64,000 nt of DNA, taken from Treponema brennaborense DSM 12168. GTDB lineage: Bacteria > Spirochaetota > Spirochaetia > Treponematales > Treponemataceae. Shown here piece after piece: positions 62,798 to 64,000 of the stretch; the stretch's first letter is position 1, and each line of letters opens with the position of its first letter. The translations under genes and the position numbers were made by a program. The notes below the pieces were generated by a model. It ran no database searches. It saw only the letters and a program-made list of their open reading frames with translations, and had not been told where the DNA came from. Where the stretch lies: NCBI RefSeq assembly GCF_000212415.1, contig NC_015500.1, forward strand, positions 2,790,001 to 2,854,000, written 5' to 3'.

Positions 62798-63775
62798 TCA
62801 GCGTGCTTGCAGCATCCGTTCGATAAACGCGTTCGTCGCCGGATTCACGACCATTCGCGCCGGATCCGCCTCGAACCAGTCTACCGTTCTGCGGATTCCC
62901 TGACTGAACGGAATCGAACAGATAAAAGACGGCACCAGCCGTTTTATCTTGGTATTATCGAAAATAACGCTCCACGCTTTGTCGCCCAACAATTCGCCTT
63001 CATAGCGCGGATCGGCGGCAGCAAGCCGGTCGCTCGTAACGTGAACGATTTGGGGCACCCGATTGACGGCGGCACCGATCGCCTGATAAATTTGGTCCCA
63101 CGAGAGCACTTCGTCGGACGTGATGTGAAACGCGTTGCCGGTCGCCCGGACGTTACCGAGCAGCCCGACGAAGCCCTTCGCAAAATCCTCGGCGTGCGTC
63201 AGCACCCACAGTGACGTTCCGTCACCGTGACTGATCACCGGCAGACCCTTTTTTATCCGGTCGACGGCGGTATATTCGCGACCGCCGCCAATCGGCAGCG
63301 GAATTAGCTTATCGTAGGTGTGAGACGGCCGCACGATCACGGCAGGAAAGCCTTCCTTCCGGTATGCGTCCGTCAGCAGCTGTTCGCAGGCAATTTTATT
63401 GCGCGAATATTCCCAATACGGATTCGCCAGCGGCGTAGATTCCGTGATAAAACAGTTGACCGCCGGTTTCTGATACGCGCTCGCACTGCTGATAAAAACG
63501 TACTGCGCAGTCTTTCCGCGGAACAGTTCGACATCACGCCGCACCTGATCCGGAGTGTACGCAATCCAATCGACTACCGCATCCCAACTGCGCCCGTTCA
63601 GCAGCCGCCGCACGGCGTTTTCATCGGTTATATCGCACGCAACGGATTCCGCACCGTCGATGCCGGCCGCTCCGTTTCTGGTGAGCAGCGTCAGGCGGAA
63701 TCCCCGTTCCACACACAACCGGCTCACGCTCGTACTGATATTTCCCGTTCCCCCGATAAAAAGCACCCGCAGCAT
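62798..63775 (-). CDS. NAD(P)-dependent epimerase/dehydratase-like protein
   Basis: The 325-residue protein has an N-terminal Rossmann motif ([15 protein letters not shown]), the conserved [10 protein letters not shown] (Ser) and [13 protein letters not shown] (Tyr-x-x-x-Lys-type), typical of extended SDR epimerases or dehydratases. The sequence resembles the atypical group that includes the NAD-dependent reductases of chloroplasts. Substrate is unknown; a nucleotide sugar is a weak guess. It lies 25 bp downstream of the outer-membrane protein gene on the same strand. Confidence 0.87.
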   Translation of the reverse strand: MLRVLFIGGTGNISTSVSRLCVERGFRLTLLTRNGAAGIDGAESVACDITDENAVRRLLNGRSWDAVVDWIAYTPDQVRRDVELFRGKTAQYVFISSASAYQKPAVNCFITESTPLANPYWEYSRNKIACEQLLTDAYRKEGFPAVIVRPSHTYDKLIPLPIGGGREYTAVDRIKKGLPVISHGDGTSLWVLTHAEDFAKGFVGLLGNVRATGNAFHITSDEVLSWDQIYQAIGAAVNRVPQIVHVTSDRLAAADPRYEGELLGDKAWSVIFDNTKIKRLVPSFICSIPFSQGIRRTVDWFEADPARMVVNPATNAFIERMLQAR

Positions 63776-63800
63776 ACCGCCTCCGTCTGCATTCGCTTTT

Positions 63801-64000
63801 TTAGAAACCGATTCTGACGCCCAATCCTGCGCCGAGCCCCGTTCCCGTAAAACTCTTTATAAAGTCACTGCTCTGGCTTGAAACGTGCGCGGTAAGTTCC
63901 AACACCCGCAAGTTCAAACCGATGGTCACGCGCTGTATCCAAACCGAATCTTCATAATTCATGGAAAAAGCCGCCGCCAACAAATGCCCGCCCATTTTAC
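63801..64000 (-). CDS. C-terminal end of an outer-membrane protein (continues beyond the window)
   Basis: Only the last ~65 codons are in the window. They read as alternating beta strands (WIQRVTIGLNLRVLELTAHV, then GLGAGLGVRIGF) and end in a C-terminal Phe, the usual signal for assembly of outer-membrane barrels by Bam. Homology to named treponemal barrels cannot be judged from this piece. Confidence 0.7.
   Translation of the reverse strand, partial: KMGGHLLAAAFSMNYEDSVWIQRVTIGLNLRVLELTAHVSSQSSDFIKSFTGTGLGAGLGVRIGF

Noticed and set aside
1-64000. CRISPR arrays, tRNA and rRNA genes, transposases
   Set aside because: Looked for regularly spaced repeats, cloverleaf-like intergenic segments and transposase motifs; none were convincing. 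The repeats found are isolated pairs.

Overview
The window reads as a chromosomal segment of a spirochete, most likely a Treponema of moderate-to-high GC. The evidence is a 286-residue FlaB-type flagellin behind a textbook sigma-28 promoter, many SPII lipoproteins with relaxed lipoboxes, a PPi-type phosphofructokinase, a type 2 GalT, a DarA-type c-di-AMP receptor and a Gx membrane protein. Genus is inferred from gene content; no rRNA or tRNA gene was seen.

Layout. 1-6.4 kb: end of galK, galT, a convergent Nudix hydrolase and a large pyruvate:ferredoxin oxidoreductase. 6.6-12.1 kb: a type Vd (patatin plus barrel) autotransporter with an ABC ATPase, then an M30-like lipoprotein peptidase separated from a small exported protein by a G9 tract. 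12.2-16.0 kb: a five-gene operon from rsmE to rsmG. 16.1-21.5 kb: two divergent, unusual envelope genes (a TPR protein ending in a degenerate Mrr-like domain, and a DnaK substrate-binding-like domain joined through an acidic linker and one membrane helix to LysM), with an Slt-type lytic transglycosylase downstream. 21.5-25.0 kb: SH3/M48/CHASE2-adenylate cyclase operon. 25.2-30.5 kb: cation/proton antiporter, TauE/SafE permease with a duplicated structured leader, PPi-PFK and NagA. 30.6-34.9 kb: lacI remnant, DarA, a Gx/CbiQ-like pair, a membrane protein containing a 75-bp repeat, and a decayed stretch with gene fragments. 34.9-37.7 kb: an AT-richer block with a tightly coupled TetR/DUF2271/flavodoxin-like operon. 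37.9-43.5 kb: tex and small exported or membrane proteins. 43.5-47.3 kb: a lipoprotein and a large C11 (clostripain-type) lipoprotein bracketed by direct repeats. 47.4-51.4 kb: lipoprotein, acetyltransferase, uracil-DNA-glycosylase-like protein, aldehyde dehydrogenase, zinc-ribbon protein. 51.4-64 kb: flaB; dnaX-ybaB-recR; a barrel protein; hrpB; a chemotaxis receptor; HlyIII; rlmB; a YchJ-like protein; an epimerase; and the end of an outer-membrane protein.

Functionally the window mixes housekeeping (rRNA methylation, replication and recombination, central carbon) with envelope biology: peptidoglycan cleavage and binding, barrel proteins, lipoprotein proteases and second-messenger sensing. 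The most novel-looking item is the DnaK-SBD/LysM protein with its divergent TPR/Mrr-like neighbour. Several short direct duplications (75-104 bp) mark recent local rearrangement in the accessory parts.
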